A DNA stretch of 64,000 nucleotides, taken from assembly GCA_963677015.1 (NCBI GenBank), contig OY781533.1, positions 1-64,000 on the forward strand, read 5' to 3'. A program made the position numbers and the translations under genes. Source of the DNA: G963556115 sp963677015. GTDB lineage: Bacteria; Planctomycetota; SZUA-567. This document shows positions 37,876 through 47,499 of this stretch, piece after piece. The stretch's first letter is position 1, and every line of letters starts with the position of its first letter. The notes beneath the pieces were generated by a model. That model worked only from the letters and a program-made list of their open reading frames with translations. It was not told the DNA's origin and did no database searches.

Positions 37876-39873
37876 TTATTCGCCACCCATAGCGGCACGT
37901 ATGGCAGCGAGTATATCTTCTCGCTCTTCAACGTCAAATGATGAAGGGTTCTCTTTTTCAAGAAGTTCCGGCGGGATTTCACTTATGAAGCGGCTGGCTT
38001 CACGCGGGGAGTGTTTGCCGCGCTGCAAACGGTTGAGGCAGCGGGTTATTGTCAGCTCCAGACGTGCTCTGGTGATTGCTACGTAGAAAAGCCGGCGTTC
38101 TTCGTCAACAGTATTTTCTTCTTCACTGTTACGGTGAGGCAGTATACCTTCTTCAACCCCGGCAATATATACATTGCGGTACTCAAGGCCTTTGGCGGAG
38201 TGAATAGTGATAATCTTCACAGTCTCCTGCGGTTGCGGTTCATTGTCCTGTTTTTTATCTTTCCAGGAGAGTGTTGCTTCCTGAAGAAATTCACTCAGAT
38301 CAATATTGGAATTACCGCTTAAATTATCACCTACAGCACTGGCGGCTTCCATTCTGGAAGCGCGCTGGAGTGGGTCATCGTAGAGATGCTCAACCTCTTC
38401 GGCGTAATTACTGTCACGTATAATCATATCCACCAGATTTTCTGTGCCATTGTCTGTGAGTTGCTGTTGCCATTTTTGCAGCATGCTATATAGATTTTTG
38501 CAGGACGAGGCGGCTTTGGCCGGTATACCTTCTATTTTGTCTGCGTCTGCAAGAATTGTACCGATGCTTTTCTGTTCTTTCTGAGAACGGGCAATAAGTT
38601 TTTCGATGGTTTTTTCGCCAATGCCGCGGGCGGGGACATTGATAATTCGCATTAATGCGCCGTCATCTTCCGGGTTGGCGATGATTGAGAGGAATGACAG
38701 GATATCACGAACCTCTTTCATATCAAAGAATGACTGACCACCGATGACTTCATAGGGTATATGTTCGGTTGCAAGCTCGCCTTCAAAGGTTCTGGTTAGA
38801 GCGTTTGCTCGGACAATTATAGCAAAATTAGATGCTTTTTCCCCGTCCTCACGTATTTTGCGTTTGATATCATTGACAATATACTCTGCCTCATGCTGCT
38901 GGTCATGACATTCAATATAGCGGACTTTGTTGCCTTCGCCGAGGTTTGACCAGAGTTCTTTTTCATGCCGGTCGGTATTGTTTTTTATAACAGCATTTGC
39001 TGTGCGGAGTATGGAGTTGGTGGAGCGGTAGTTTTCTTCAAGGTATATTACCTTGGCATTGCGCCAGTTATGGTGAAATTTCAGTATATTTTCAGGCAGT
39101 GCTCCGCGCCATGAATAAATGGACTGATCATCATCACCTACTACACATAAATTTCCCCATTTTTCAGCCAGAAGTCTGATAAATTCATTCTGTATACCAC
39201 TGGTATCCTGAAATTCATCTACAATAATATATCTGAAACGGTTCTGCCAGTATTCGCGCGGACTTCGGTGGTTTTTTAGCAGCTCAAGTGATTTGAGCAG
39301 CAGATCATCAAAATCCATGGCATTTCGGAAGCGCAGTTGATCCTGATATTTCCGGTAGACACTGGCGAGGCTGATTTCCCAATCGTCAATAGCCTGCAGA
39401 GCAAATTCCTTATGATCGATTCCTTTGCTTTTCAGCCGGCTTATTTCAGACAGCATCTCTTCCGGCCGAAGTTTTGAGCACCCTACAACATGTCTGGCTG
39501 CTTTGCGGATAATTGAATATTGCTCTCCCTGATCTGCGATTGAGAAGTACTTTTTATAGCCTATCAGTTCAGCATCACGGCGAATTATTCGTAAAGCGAG
39601 GCTGTGAAAAGTAGAGGCGATAAGTAATTTCAGGTCGATATGTTTCGGGAGGCTCTTTTTTAGTCTTTCTTTCAGTTCGGCTGCTGCTTTGTTGGTAAAG
39701 GTAACCGCCAGAATGTTTTCAGGGCTGGTGCCACTGCCGATAATATTGGCAATTCGGGATATTACGGTATGAGTCTTCCCGGTGCCTGCACCAGCAAGAG
39801 CCAGTACCGCACCTTCTGTGGTTGCTGCAACTTCACGTTGTTTTGGATTTAATCCGTCAAGGTATCTGGACAT
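37876..39873 (-). CDS. UvrD/PcrA/Rep-type DNA helicase
   Basis: 665 residues, superfamily 1A 3'-5' helicase. Motifs in order: ALAGAGTGKTHTV (Walker A), LAVTFTNKAAAELKER (Ia), FQDTSGIQNEF (II, DEFQD), VVGDDDQSIYSWRGA (III), NYRST (IV), VKIITIHSAKGLEYRNVYIAGV (V) and FYVAITRARLELTI (VI). The length matches PcrA/Rep minus the long tail; I cannot separate UvrD, PcrA and Rep by eye. It acts in nucleotide excision repair or removal of replication blocks. A strong stem-loop sits 22 nt upstream of the start codon in the 5' leader. Confidence 0.93.
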   Translation of the reverse strand: MSRYLDGLNPKQREVAATTEGAVLALAGAGTGKTHTVISRIANIIGSGTSPENILAVTFTNKAAAELKERLKKSLPKHIDLKLLIASTFHSLALRIIRRDAELIGYKKYFSIADQGEQYSIIRKAARHVVGCSKLRPEEMLSEISRLKSKGIDHKEFALQAIDDWEISLASVYRKYQDQLRFRNAMDFDDLLLKSLELLKNHRSPREYWQNRFRYIIVDEFQDTSGIQNEFIRLLAEKWGNLCVVGDDDQSIYSWRGALPENILKFHHNWRNAKVIYLEENYRSTNSILRTANAVIKNNTDRHEKELWSNLGEGNKVRYIECHDQQHEAEYIVNDIKRKIREDGEKASNFAIIVRANALTRTFEGELATEHIPYEVIGGQSFFDMKEVRDILSFLSIIANPEDDGALMRIINVPARGIGEKTIEKLIARSQKEQKSIGTILADADKIEGIPAKAASSCKNLYSMLQKWQQQLTDNGTENLVDMIIRDSNYAEEVEHLYDDPLQRASRMEAASAVGDNLSGNSNIDLSEFLQEATLSWKDKKQDNEPQPQETVKIITIHSAKGLEYRNVYIAGVEEGILPHRNSEEENTVDEERRLFYVAITRARLELTITRCLNRLQRGKHSPREASRFISEIPPELLEKENPSSFDVEEREDILAAIRAAMGGE

Positions 39874-39894
39874 TCGGATATTTATCTGACTAAT

Positions 39895-39919
39895 CGGGAC
39901 ACGCTTATAGCGTGTCCCG
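39895..39919 (-). promoter_or_regulatory. Strong stem-loop in the helicase 5' leader
   Basis: Perfect 11-bp stem CGGGACACGCT / AGCGTGTCCCG with a 3-nt loop, 22 nt before the helicase start. Neither strand has a T tract directly after it, so it is not a clear intrinsic terminator; it could protect or process the mRNA between the orphan gene and the helicase. Confidence 0.55.
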
Positions 39920-40049
39920 TAAATATTAAAATAATTAAGCTGCTATTAAAACAGTACTAAGGTATAATGTAAGAATTCTTCATAAAAAAGCAAGATTGTG
40001 ATTTATTTTAACCCAAATGAACAAATAAATCAAAGTGTGCAATATAATC

Positions 40050-41555
40050 CTAACTTTTTTCAGTCTTATTTCCGCCGGCAGGGCGTCTTCTTCGGTTTCG
40101 CCGGTTTCTGGTATTCTTTTTGGGTTGTGTTTTATTTGTCTTCGCATTTGGATTATTATTATCTGCTGTTGCTGCTTCGGTGTTTTCATTCGCAGATTTC
40201 TGGTCTTTTTGCGGTGAATTATTTGTATTGCCTGATTTTGATCTCTTACGCCTTTTGCGCTTCTTTTTATTAGGTTTGTTCTGTTCTTCCTTGGGGAGTT
40301 CAATTACCGGTTTCTTTTTGGGTGAATTTATATGACCGGCCTTCTCCTGATGTTTATCATCATAATCCGGAGTTAGAAATTCGGCAACGAGAGACTCCTC
40401 CGCAGCAAAACTGATAGTGAATTCATTGAGTTTTTCGTCCCAAAGTTTCAGTTCCACACCTTTGGCATGGATTGCTGCCAGTGGCGTCAGCGAGGTGGCC
40501 AGAACAAGTTTATCCCAAGGTATTTCACGGATAGCTGTTATTATATTTTCTTTATGTTTATTGATAATCTCGGTGTTCTGGGAAAACATTACAATCAGCA
40601 TACTCTGAACACTGGCGGTAACGGTTTTTTCCTCGTTTATGATTCTTTGTTGCGCTGGAAGCGGGTGGTCGCTATTAAATTCACGCCAGTCACTATTGAA
40701 CTCTGTTTCCAGCAGTGCCGGATCAAGTTTTTTGTAGTTTTCCAGATATTTTTCGGCTAAGGCCGCTATGCTGTTTAAAACTGGAGGTATTACAGCTGTT
40801 ACTTTTGTTTCATCTTTTAGAATTTCATTTATCAGATATAATGCGATCTGAAGTGAAAAAAGATCATTTAACGGTGTATCTTCAGGAATATCTATTTTTT
40901 CAGGGAAAACACGTAAAAATTCCTTATGCCAGGCATTCTGGTCAACTATCGCAGAACATACAGCTAAAATACCTGAGAGTATGATTTTATCTTTTAATGA
41001 TGTTATATCGGCAGGGTCATTATTTTCGCCTGGCTGATATTCTCTATTGTTGAGTTTATTTATCCAGCGTGATGAGATGTTGATAATCTTCTGCTGACTG
41101 TCGATTGCAACAGTAGTAGTATTTACGGTGCGCCAAGCTGTAAAGGCCCAGAAAAGAGCGGTTTCAAGATCTGTATCCTGATAGAAATATCTGCCATCGC
41201 CGGTAAGGCCGCGGACAATAACATTTTTCGGTGCAACTGTTCCAAGGCGAATGGTGCCGCCTATAAGTCGGTCGAGTATTAGGTCATCCTGTTCAGATCC
41301 GAACCCGATTTCGAATCGGTCTGCCAGGCCGTCAAAAAGTAGAGCATTATTTAGTGCACAATTATACATACCGGTTGTTTTACCGCTGCTGTCAGGAATG
41401 TTATTGCATACTTCATCGGCCTTAGGGAGACTTTTAAGAGGAAAGTTATTATCAAAAGTCGGATAATCATAACAAATGCCAAGTTTTCGATATACGAACT
41501 CTGAAGCGAGTTTTTGCAGTATGCAGTCTATAGTCTCTTTGAGTGATTCCGCCAA
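40050..41555 (-). CDS. Orphan protein with a basic Lys/Arg/Asn-rich tail
   Basis: 501 residues. The start is TTG 41555 (AGGAG six bases upstream; no usable ATG nearby). Residues 1-~400 form a compact, soluble, alternating helix/strand region (TTGMYNCALNNALLFDGL, IIRQ-type helices, Trp-rich FWAFTAWRTVNT); I do not recognise the fold. The last ~100 residues are low complexity: runs such as KPNKKKRKRRKRSK, and then Asn/Gln-rich stretches ending RNRRNRRRRPAGG. Such tails bind nucleic acid or polyanions. Isolated gene upstream of the helicase with 176 bp between; not obviously functionally linked. It is the strongest unrecognised full-length gene in the window. Confidence 0.75.
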   Translation of the reverse strand: MAESLKETIDCILQKLASEFVYRKLGICYDYPTFDNNFPLKSLPKADEVCNNIPDSSGKTTGMYNCALNNALLFDGLADRFEIGFGSEQDDLILDRLIGGTIRLGTVAPKNVIVRGLTGDGRYFYQDTDLETALFWAFTAWRTVNTTTVAIDSQQKIINISSRWINKLNNREYQPGENNDPADITSLKDKIILSGILAVCSAIVDQNAWHKEFLRVFPEKIDIPEDTPLNDLFSLQIALYLINEILKDETKVTAVIPPVLNSIAALAEKYLENYKKLDPALLETEFNSDWREFNSDHPLPAQQRIINEEKTVTASVQSMLIVMFSQNTEIINKHKENIITAIREIPWDKLVLATSLTPLAAIHAKGVELKLWDEKLNEFTISFAAEESLVAEFLTPDYDDKHQEKAGHINSPKKKPVIELPKEEQNKPNKKKRKRRKRSKSGNTNNSPQKDQKSANENTEAATADNNNPNAKTNKTQPKKNTRNRRNRRRRPAGGNKTEKS

Positions 41556-41704
41556 ATTTTGCTCCTAATTATTACTGGTTGAATACGATCTCTCGGGTTT
41601 AAGTGCTAGTTTCCACGATATTATATTTATTATAGGGTTAAGGTTTATTAACACAACAGTATTATATGGTTCTCTTTTTATGAATAAAGAATAATTTTTC
41701 CGGT

Positions 41705-44700
41705 CTATTCATTATCAGCAGACTTTTCATTTTTAAGCATTATTTCCTGAGCTGCCGGTGAGAAGAGCTTATTCTGTATCGCTAATACCTGTGGATAAAG
41801 TGCAGAAGGATAGAGCGCGGGACTTATTTTTGCCGACATGGTTATATATAAAGCGTTACGTGAATTGAGCAGGGTTGTATTTAAGTCATCCCGCAGAGTG
41901 TTTATCGGCATAATTACATTTCCGGATTTTAATGCCAGCGGAGTAATAAGAAGCGACTCAACATCTACATTGCCGTTGTACATGGGTGAATTCCATTTCA
42001 TATTTGCCGGCGCTATTACCGGTGCCCGGTAATTTTTTGGTAAGGCGATAAGAATATGAATTTTACGTTTTATATTTTCACCTATATATAGGGGGTTTTC
42101 CCGCGTATCAGAGCGTAGATTGAAGATTCTGCCAAGAGTTTTGGGTAAATTAAAGTAGAGAAATTCATTATCAATAATGGCGAATTTCGGGATATTTGCT
42201 GAATAAGAAATATTCCCTGGATAGGAATCAAAATCAATACTCAGTTCACTTGCCGCAGTTGCAGCCTGGGCTATAGTTGTTAGTTCTTCCTGATAGAAGA
42301 TTTTTTTCTCTTCAGGTGTCATGTGGCTGAACATTTTATTGTTTGCTTCAAAGAGATTACCGAAGAATTCTTTTTTCACTTTGATGGTAGCATCTGCTTT
42401 GTCATTGAGATCGACAAAATAATATGAATCAACCTCCGGCATAAATGAATCATAGACTTTTATTTCTTCAAAATGACTGGTTTGCAGATTAAGTACAATA
42501 TTACCAATATTAGGCGTTGTTCCCAGCTGAGCATATTCGGAGGTGTCGTTTAGCCAGATAGGTACGTTACTGTGTTCGAGTTTGATGAGAACCTCCTGCA
42601 GAAGATCTTCCTGAGGATTTTCCAATATTGGTGTTTTTAGACCTTCAGCTGCTTTGAAGGGGGTAGTTATGTAGAATTTTGGATTTTCACCGATTGCTTT
42701 GAGCATGGCATAGAAGAGTATTGCTCTATCGGTTGTGTTGCCGTAACCTTCTTTTAATGTTATATCTGCAGGGCTGATGGAGGTTAACGGCAGACTGGCG
42801 AATGTGGGGCCAGCAAGACGAATATTGGTTGCAATGTAATCTCTTATGACACTGATACGTTTGATGGGATCGTTTATATCCTTGGTAAGTTCGGTAGCCA
42901 GTTTTTCTGAATTTACCTGTTTTTCGGCGGCAGAACTGAAAGCTTTCAGTATTTCACGGGTATAACTGTACCAGTTACCATTGCTAACTGCAACTGTAGG
43001 TAGAAATGAGCTGCTCGGTGGCAGAAACAGTTCTTTTTTGATAGGAAGATTACTCATATTCCAGCGGAATATACTGTGCTCTCGGTCAAATTTCGTCTCC
43101 GGCCCATTCCACATTGATTGAACATTGAGTTCGTCAAGACCGTTTATAGTTACGGATTTGCTTAGAGGATTGAAAGATCCGAAAGGTTCAACCATGCTGA
43201 AAAATGGACGATTTTTATAGATATGCTTTATTTTATAGTCAATAGTGCTGCCAATCTCAACGCTTGGCAGCGAGGCTACAAGTGTTTTGCCGCCCGGATA
43301 GCGCGGAGCCAGACCGTTCCAGTCCTGATCCATAATATTTATCTCTTTTTTGTTGATAGTCTGCATCTGCCCGTCTTTTGAGGTGATGCTGGCATCCACT
43401 ATTTCAACATCTTCCCATATGGGATTATAATTGATCAGTATTTCTGAGTTGTCTTTTTTACCGGCATAGGTGAGAATTTTTTTGCTGGTTTCTTCAACTC
43501 GTTCCCAACCAGTTTTTGAAAGCATATTATAAGTAATATTGCTGTTGGCCAGGATATCAAAGTTCTTGACCTGTTCAACTACCTGCGGCAGTTTTTGGTT
43601 GACAGCCAGAACCGGTTTTTTCCTGCTGTTATACTCGATTATATTCAAGGCTTTCTTGAGTTCATTGTACTCACTGGAGCTGAACTCGGTGCTTTTAATC
43701 ATGAATGTGTTATTGCCTATGATATTATTTTTAACCTGTGCCAGAGATCTGGTCCAGAGAAGCTGCTCAGATTTTACCGGGCTGTATACCGGCAGAGACA
43801 GAATCTTTTTTATTCCTTTTTCAATACTTATTTTAACATCTTCTTTGACTCCGGAGGTAAAATCAAGTACTAAGGGGAAGCGTCGTTTTTCCAGATCTGC
43901 CGAATAATAGATATTATTCACCAGTCCGAGAACTTTACTGAGAAATGGTGCCGGCATCAGTGCCAGACCGTTTTCTTTTGCCAGGATATTGGTGGTTATA
44001 TAGCTTATGTTTGCTTTTAGCGGCTTGGAAGTGTCAAGGAGGTTTTTAGGAAGAATTTCACAGGCGGTTATCTTTCCTCCGCCATATACCTTGGTGATTA
44101 CGCTTTCAAATAGCCGTTTGCGTTCTTCAGGATTTATGCGTGAGAAATAGCCGCGGAAAGCATTATCATTAATTCCTGAAAAATCTATTTTACTGCTGGC
44201 TGTCAGAATACCGTTTTCTGAAAGTTTTCCTGAGGTCTCAATTGTAACCAGATTCTGTGAAGCCGGGGTAATCTCTGAAGTTCTGAGAGTATCGCCTTCC
44301 GGAGTAGCCACCAGATAACTCCGATTGTTCAGATAAGCCGGAAGAAGCTCACTGGTATTTTCATCGGTTGAATCCATCAGGATATATTTGCCGTCAACTT
44401 TGGCGGCTGTTATAGCATGATTGAAGTAGGTGTTTGGTACTTCTATGTCTTTTTTATCGCCATTCTGAATAAGTACCGGGAAGCTCTCTATACCGGCTTG
44501 ACGGAGCATGGCGGCCAGAAGAGCGGCTTTATCTCTACAGACCCCGTATCTGGCATCAAATGTCTGGCTTACCGGGTGCGGTTCCAGCCCGGGGGCTATG
44601 GTTTCAGTGGTAATCCCCAGATATCTGATATCCTGTGAGACAAATTTAAAAATACGGGCAATCTTTTCCTGCGCGGTATCTGCCCCTTTTATCAGCTCTG

Positions 44701-45601
44701 AAACTTTATCTTTCAGCGCATTATTGACTGCCTGCAACGCGGGTTCAGAAAGTTTCCAGTACCATCTGGAGATACTTTCCCAGTCGGGAGCTGTGCTTAC
44801 CAGCAGTCTCTGGGTGCAGGTAAACATAGATGGCATGTTCGGTTCCGGAATGGCCTGGGGAACATCGGTAATTTTCCAGGTATATGTGATCTGACCGTCA
44901 TGAGTGTTCTGTGAATAACTGACGGTGTTCGGGATTTTGTCGAGAATCTCACTTTTTCTGAGTGGAAAGTCAGCAGGTCCGGTGATATTTATCTGTGAGT
45001 TAAGGATCGGCATTGTTCCTTCAAGAGAGAAGGCATCGGTAAAAATACCACGGGCTCTGGGCAGCACAGTATTGTCATACATCTGGTAGTGCAGAGTGTC
45101 TCCTACTTCCAGTCCCTTGATGTTTACAGTTATAGATTTTGAATTCGGGTCGTAAATATTGGAACTCATATCCGCACTCTGAATTGAAACAGAGCTTTGT
45201 TTGGCGATATCTATTTTTTTTACGCTGCCGTCAGGTTTTATAATTTCTACAAGATCAATACGGCAGTCTTTATCGTTCTGATAAGGGATAGTATAGTAGC
45301 TGGAGATTGTAAGGTTATCTTCCCGTCCTTTTTTAGTTAGAATTTTCATGTAGGCTTCATGCCACTGGGTCCAGGTTCCGTCAGTGCGGTATTTTATGTT
45401 GATTGACTGGCTCAGTAAGACTGCATTGGCATCGGGATATTTTTCCCGGGTTGCTTTTTCAGCGAGGCTGGAGATATCAGCATTGTTGGACAGATAGTTT
45501 TTAACGGTTTCGGTATCGCTGGAGTAGGCGGGTATAGTGTAGATAAGAATAGCTGAAAGAAAAAATAAAATTCGGATAAAATCATTGATACGTCTAGTCA
45601 T
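41705..45601 (-). CDS. Exported tandem DUF3857/transglutaminase-like protein
   Basis: About 1,298 residues from ATG 45601 (signal peptide MTRRINDFIRILFFLSAILI... ending in AYS; an ATG nine codons earlier is possible). The first half is DUF3857 (beta-rich, near residues 40-290) followed by a transglutaminase-like core with Cys355 in RYGVCRDKAALLAAML, His in FNHAITA and Asp in LMDSTDEN: a complete triad. The second half repeats DUF3857 (about 640-890) and a transglutaminase core, but GYGNTTDRA has Thr in place of Cys and the His position is Leu/Glu, so it is probably inactive. Periplasmic or outer-membrane exposed; DUF3857-transglutaminase proteins act on peptides or polymers, target unknown. 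It stands alone. Confidence 0.85.
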   Translation of the reverse strand: MTRRINDFIRILFFLSAILIYTIPAYSSDTETVKNYLSNNADISSLAEKATREKYPDANAVLLSQSINIKYRTDGTWTQWHEAYMKILTKKGREDNLTISSYYTIPYQNDKDCRIDLVEIIKPDGSVKKIDIAKQSSVSIQSADMSSNIYDPNSKSITVNIKGLEVGDTLHYQMYDNTVLPRARGIFTDAFSLEGTMPILNSQINITGPADFPLRKSEILDKIPNTVSYSQNTHDGQITYTWKITDVPQAIPEPNMPSMFTCTQRLLVSTAPDWESISRWYWKLSEPALQAVNNALKDKVSELIKGADTAQEKIARIFKFVSQDIRYLGITTETIAPGLEPHPVSQTFDARYGVCRDKAALLAAMLRQAGIESFPVLIQNGDKKDIEVPNTYFNHAITAAKVDGKYILMDSTDENTSELLPAYLNNRSYLVATPEGDTLRTSEITPASQNLVTIETSGKLSENGILTASSKIDFSGINDNAFRGYFSRINPEERKRLFESVITKVYGGGKITACEILPKNLLDTSKPLKANISYITTNILAKENGLALMPAPFLSKVLGLVNNIYYSADLEKRRFPLVLDFTSGVKEDVKISIEKGIKKILSLPVYSPVKSEQLLWTRSLAQVKNNIIGNNTFMIKSTEFSSSEYNELKKALNIIEYNSRKKPVLAVNQKLPQVVEQVKNFDILANSNITYNMLSKTGWERVEETSKKILTYAGKKDNSEILINYNPIWEDVEIVDASITSKDGQMQTINKKEINIMDQDWNGLAPRYPGGKTLVASLPSVEIGSTIDYKIKHIYKNRPFFSMVEPFGSFNPLSKSVTINGLDELNVQSMWNGPETKFDREHSIFRWNMSNLPIKKELFLPPSSSFLPTVAVSNGNWYSYTREILKAFSSAAEKQVNSEKLATELTKDINDPIKRISVIRDYIATNIRLAGPTFASLPLTSISPADITLKEGYGNTTDRAILFYAMLKAIGENPKFYITTPFKAAEGLKTPILENPQEDLLQEVLIKLEHSNVPIWLNDTSEYAQLGTTPNIGNIVLNLQTSHFEEIKVYDSFMPEVDSYYFVDLNDKADATIKVKKEFFGNLFEANNKMFSHMTPEEKKIFYQEELTTIAQAATAASELSIDFDSYPGNISYSANIPKFAIIDNEFLYFNLPKTLGRIFNLRSDTRENPLYIGENIKRKIHILIALPKNYRAPVIAPANMKWNSPMYNGNVDVESLLITPLALKSGNVIMPINTLRDDLNTTLLNSRNALYITMSAKISPALYPSALYPQVLAIQNKLFSPAAQEIMLKNEKSADNE

Positions 45602-45776
45602 TATTATATTCTTTCTTCTTTTTATCATCTTTTATTTGTTTATAATATTGTCACAGATACAAGATGAATTGGGAGTTTAAAATTAAAACTGTTGTTAGAT
45701 TATAAATGTCAGTTTTTTGCTTACTACCTGCTAATTGTACAAATTTAGTTTAAAAATAACAGATGGGTTTATAAAA

Positions 45777-46388
45777 ATGCTGAAAAACTTTGAAAATATT
45801 CCGGTTGAACTTCCAGTCGATGAAGTTTTAAAGCGCATGGGGTATAATCGTCATTTAACCGGGATTTCTCAGGAACAGGCAAATAAGATAACTTATTATA
45901 TGAATGAGGGATATAAGATTTGTATGCCGGCTGGGCGTTTAGAGCGGACGGGTATCGCCGAGCGTGGAGATGGCTATGTGCGTCTGGAGAATGGGTATCT
46001 TATTGAATCCGGTTCTGTTTGTAAGCTGCTCGCTGATTCCCGGGAGTGTGTGCTGCTGGGGGCTAGAGCGGATTTTGGGATACTTCAGGCCATCGATGAG
46101 TTTATCGCGGATAAGAATGGTGTCGCGGCATTGATATATGATGCGGTTGCTTCTGAGGTGGTTGATGCGGCTCTGACCTGGATGACCAGACGTCTGGGAC
46201 AGGAGGTTTCAAGGCTGGGGCTGCGTCCGACTAAAATGCGTTATTCTGCCGGGTATGGCGATTTTCCTCTGGAAAATCAGCGGATATTTTATGAAGTGCT
46301 TAAGCTCGCAGAACTGGGAGTAACACTCAGTGAGAATTTTATTTTTTCCCCTGAGAAGACTGTGACAGCTCTTTTGGGTTTGGAGTAG
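45777..46388 (+). CDS. Standalone protein resembling the MetH activation domain
   Basis: 203 residues from ATG 45777, preceded by GATGGG; a longer frame from TTG 45735 has no site. The C-terminal half matches the vitamin B12-dependent methionine synthase activation domain: SAGYGDFPLENQRIFYEVLKLAELGVTLSENFIFSPEKTVTALLG (family pattern SpGYgdwpL...iGv.Lt.s.mM.P.kSvsg). In MetH that domain binds SAM and lets flavodoxin reduce inactive cob(II)alamin. A free copy may reactivate a MetH that lacks the domain, or another corrinoid enzyme. It is followed by a glycosyltransferase gene 8 bp later and folK, forming a three-gene unit. Confidence 0.82.
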   Translation: MLKNFENIPVELPVDEVLKRMGYNRHLTGISQEQANKITYYMNEGYKICMPAGRLERTGIAERGDGYVRLENGYLIESGSVCKLLADSRECVLLGARADFGILQAIDEFIADKNGVAALIYDAVASEVVDAALTWMTRRLGQEVSRLGLRPTKMRYSAGYGDFPLENQRIFYEVLKLAELGVTLSENFIFSPEKTVTALLGLE

Positions 46389-46395
46389 GTGGCTG

Positions 46396-47499
46396 ATGCG
46401 GGTACTGGTGGTTGAGTCATATTATGGAGGCAGTCACAAAGCATTTCTTGATGGCTGGATCAGGAATTCTGTGCATGAATTCGACCTGATTACTTTTCCT
46501 GCGTACAAGTGGAAATGGCGGATGCGGCATTCTGCGGTTTCCGCAGCTTTGGAAGTAAATAATAAATGGGACAAAGGGGATAGATGGGATGTGCTCTTTG
46601 TCAGTGATATGCTGGGGCTAGCCGAGTTTTGCGGTCTGCTTTCTTCAGATATCGCAGCTTTGCCGCGGGTAATGTACTTTCATGAGAATCAATTACTCTA
46701 TCCGGATTCCAGAAAGCATGAGCGGGATCTTCATTATGCTTATACTAATTTTACCGGAGCCTTGGCGGCAAGTGCCGTCTGGTTCAATACCGACTGGCAT
46801 CGACGGGAATTTATACAGGCTTTAAACAATTTTTTAAAACGCATGCCTGATTATCAGCATCTTTCAGAGGTTGATAATATTGCGCGTTCTTCCCGGGTAA
46901 TAGGGCAGGGGATCTCTGAGCCTGCGGTTATAGCGGCGGATAGGGATTCTTCAGAAGTACTGAGGCTGATCTGGGCGGCCCGTTGGGAGCATGATAAGAA
47001 TCCGGAGGATCTGTATAATCTGCTAAAACTGCTCGTTGCCGGTGGTGTGGACTTTATCATTGATATTATTGGAGAGTCATTCAGTGTTGTGCCGGATATT
47101 TTTTCCCGTATAAAGTCTGAATTTGGCGCTTATATCGGTAGATTCGGGTATCAAGAGAGCCGTCAGGAATATTATACAGCACTCTCTGAAGCTGATATTA
47201 TTCTAAGTACGGCGGTCCATGAGTTTTTTGGTATCAGTATTATTGAAGGCTGTGCCTGCGGCGCCATTCCTTTAGCTCCTGACCGGCTTGCATATCCTGA
47301 AGTGCTTGCTGGTGAGAAACAGTTTTTATATGGTACCACTGCAGTTGAACTTTATGAAAGAATTATAACTCTGGAAAAAATAAGAGGCAGCCGGCAATGG
47401 CATGAGTTTCAGGAAAGAGCATGCAGTATAGCTGCGAGGTATTACTGGCTAAGAATAGCGGCTGAGCTTGATTCGGCTCTAGAGGATATATGTGTATGA
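46396..47499 (+). CDS. tRNA-queuosine alpha-mannosyltransferase (QTMAN/DUF3524)
   Basis: 367 residues. Glycosyltransferase family 4-like protein with a DUF3524 N-terminus: VVESYYGGSHKAFLDGW, FPAYKWKWRMRHSAV, FVSDMLGLAEF and YFHENQLLYP, followed by a GT-B C-terminal half (WAARWEHDKNPEDL, DIILSTAVHEFFGISIIEG). The human counterpart GTDC1/QTMAN adds mannose to queuosine at the wobble base of tRNA(Asp), and bacterial members are assigned likewise by homology. It begins 8 bp after the MetH-activation-like gene and ends in an ATGA overlap with folK, so the genes are coupled. Queuosine synthesis genes are not in the window. Confidence 0.88.
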   Translation: MRVLVVESYYGGSHKAFLDGWIRNSVHEFDLITFPAYKWKWRMRHSAVSAALEVNNKWDKGDRWDVLFVSDMLGLAEFCGLLSSDIAALPRVMYFHENQLLYPDSRKHERDLHYAYTNFTGALAASAVWFNTDWHRREFIQALNNFLKRMPDYQHLSEVDNIARSSRVIGQGISEPAVIAADRDSSEVLRLIWAARWEHDKNPEDLYNLLKLLVAGGVDFIIDIIGESFSVVPDIFSRIKSEFGAYIGRFGYQESRQEYYTALSEADIILSTAVHEFFGISIIEGCACGAIPLAPDRLAYPEVLAGEKQFLYGTTAVELYERIITLEKIRGSRQWHEFQERACSIAARYYWLRIAAELDSALEDICV

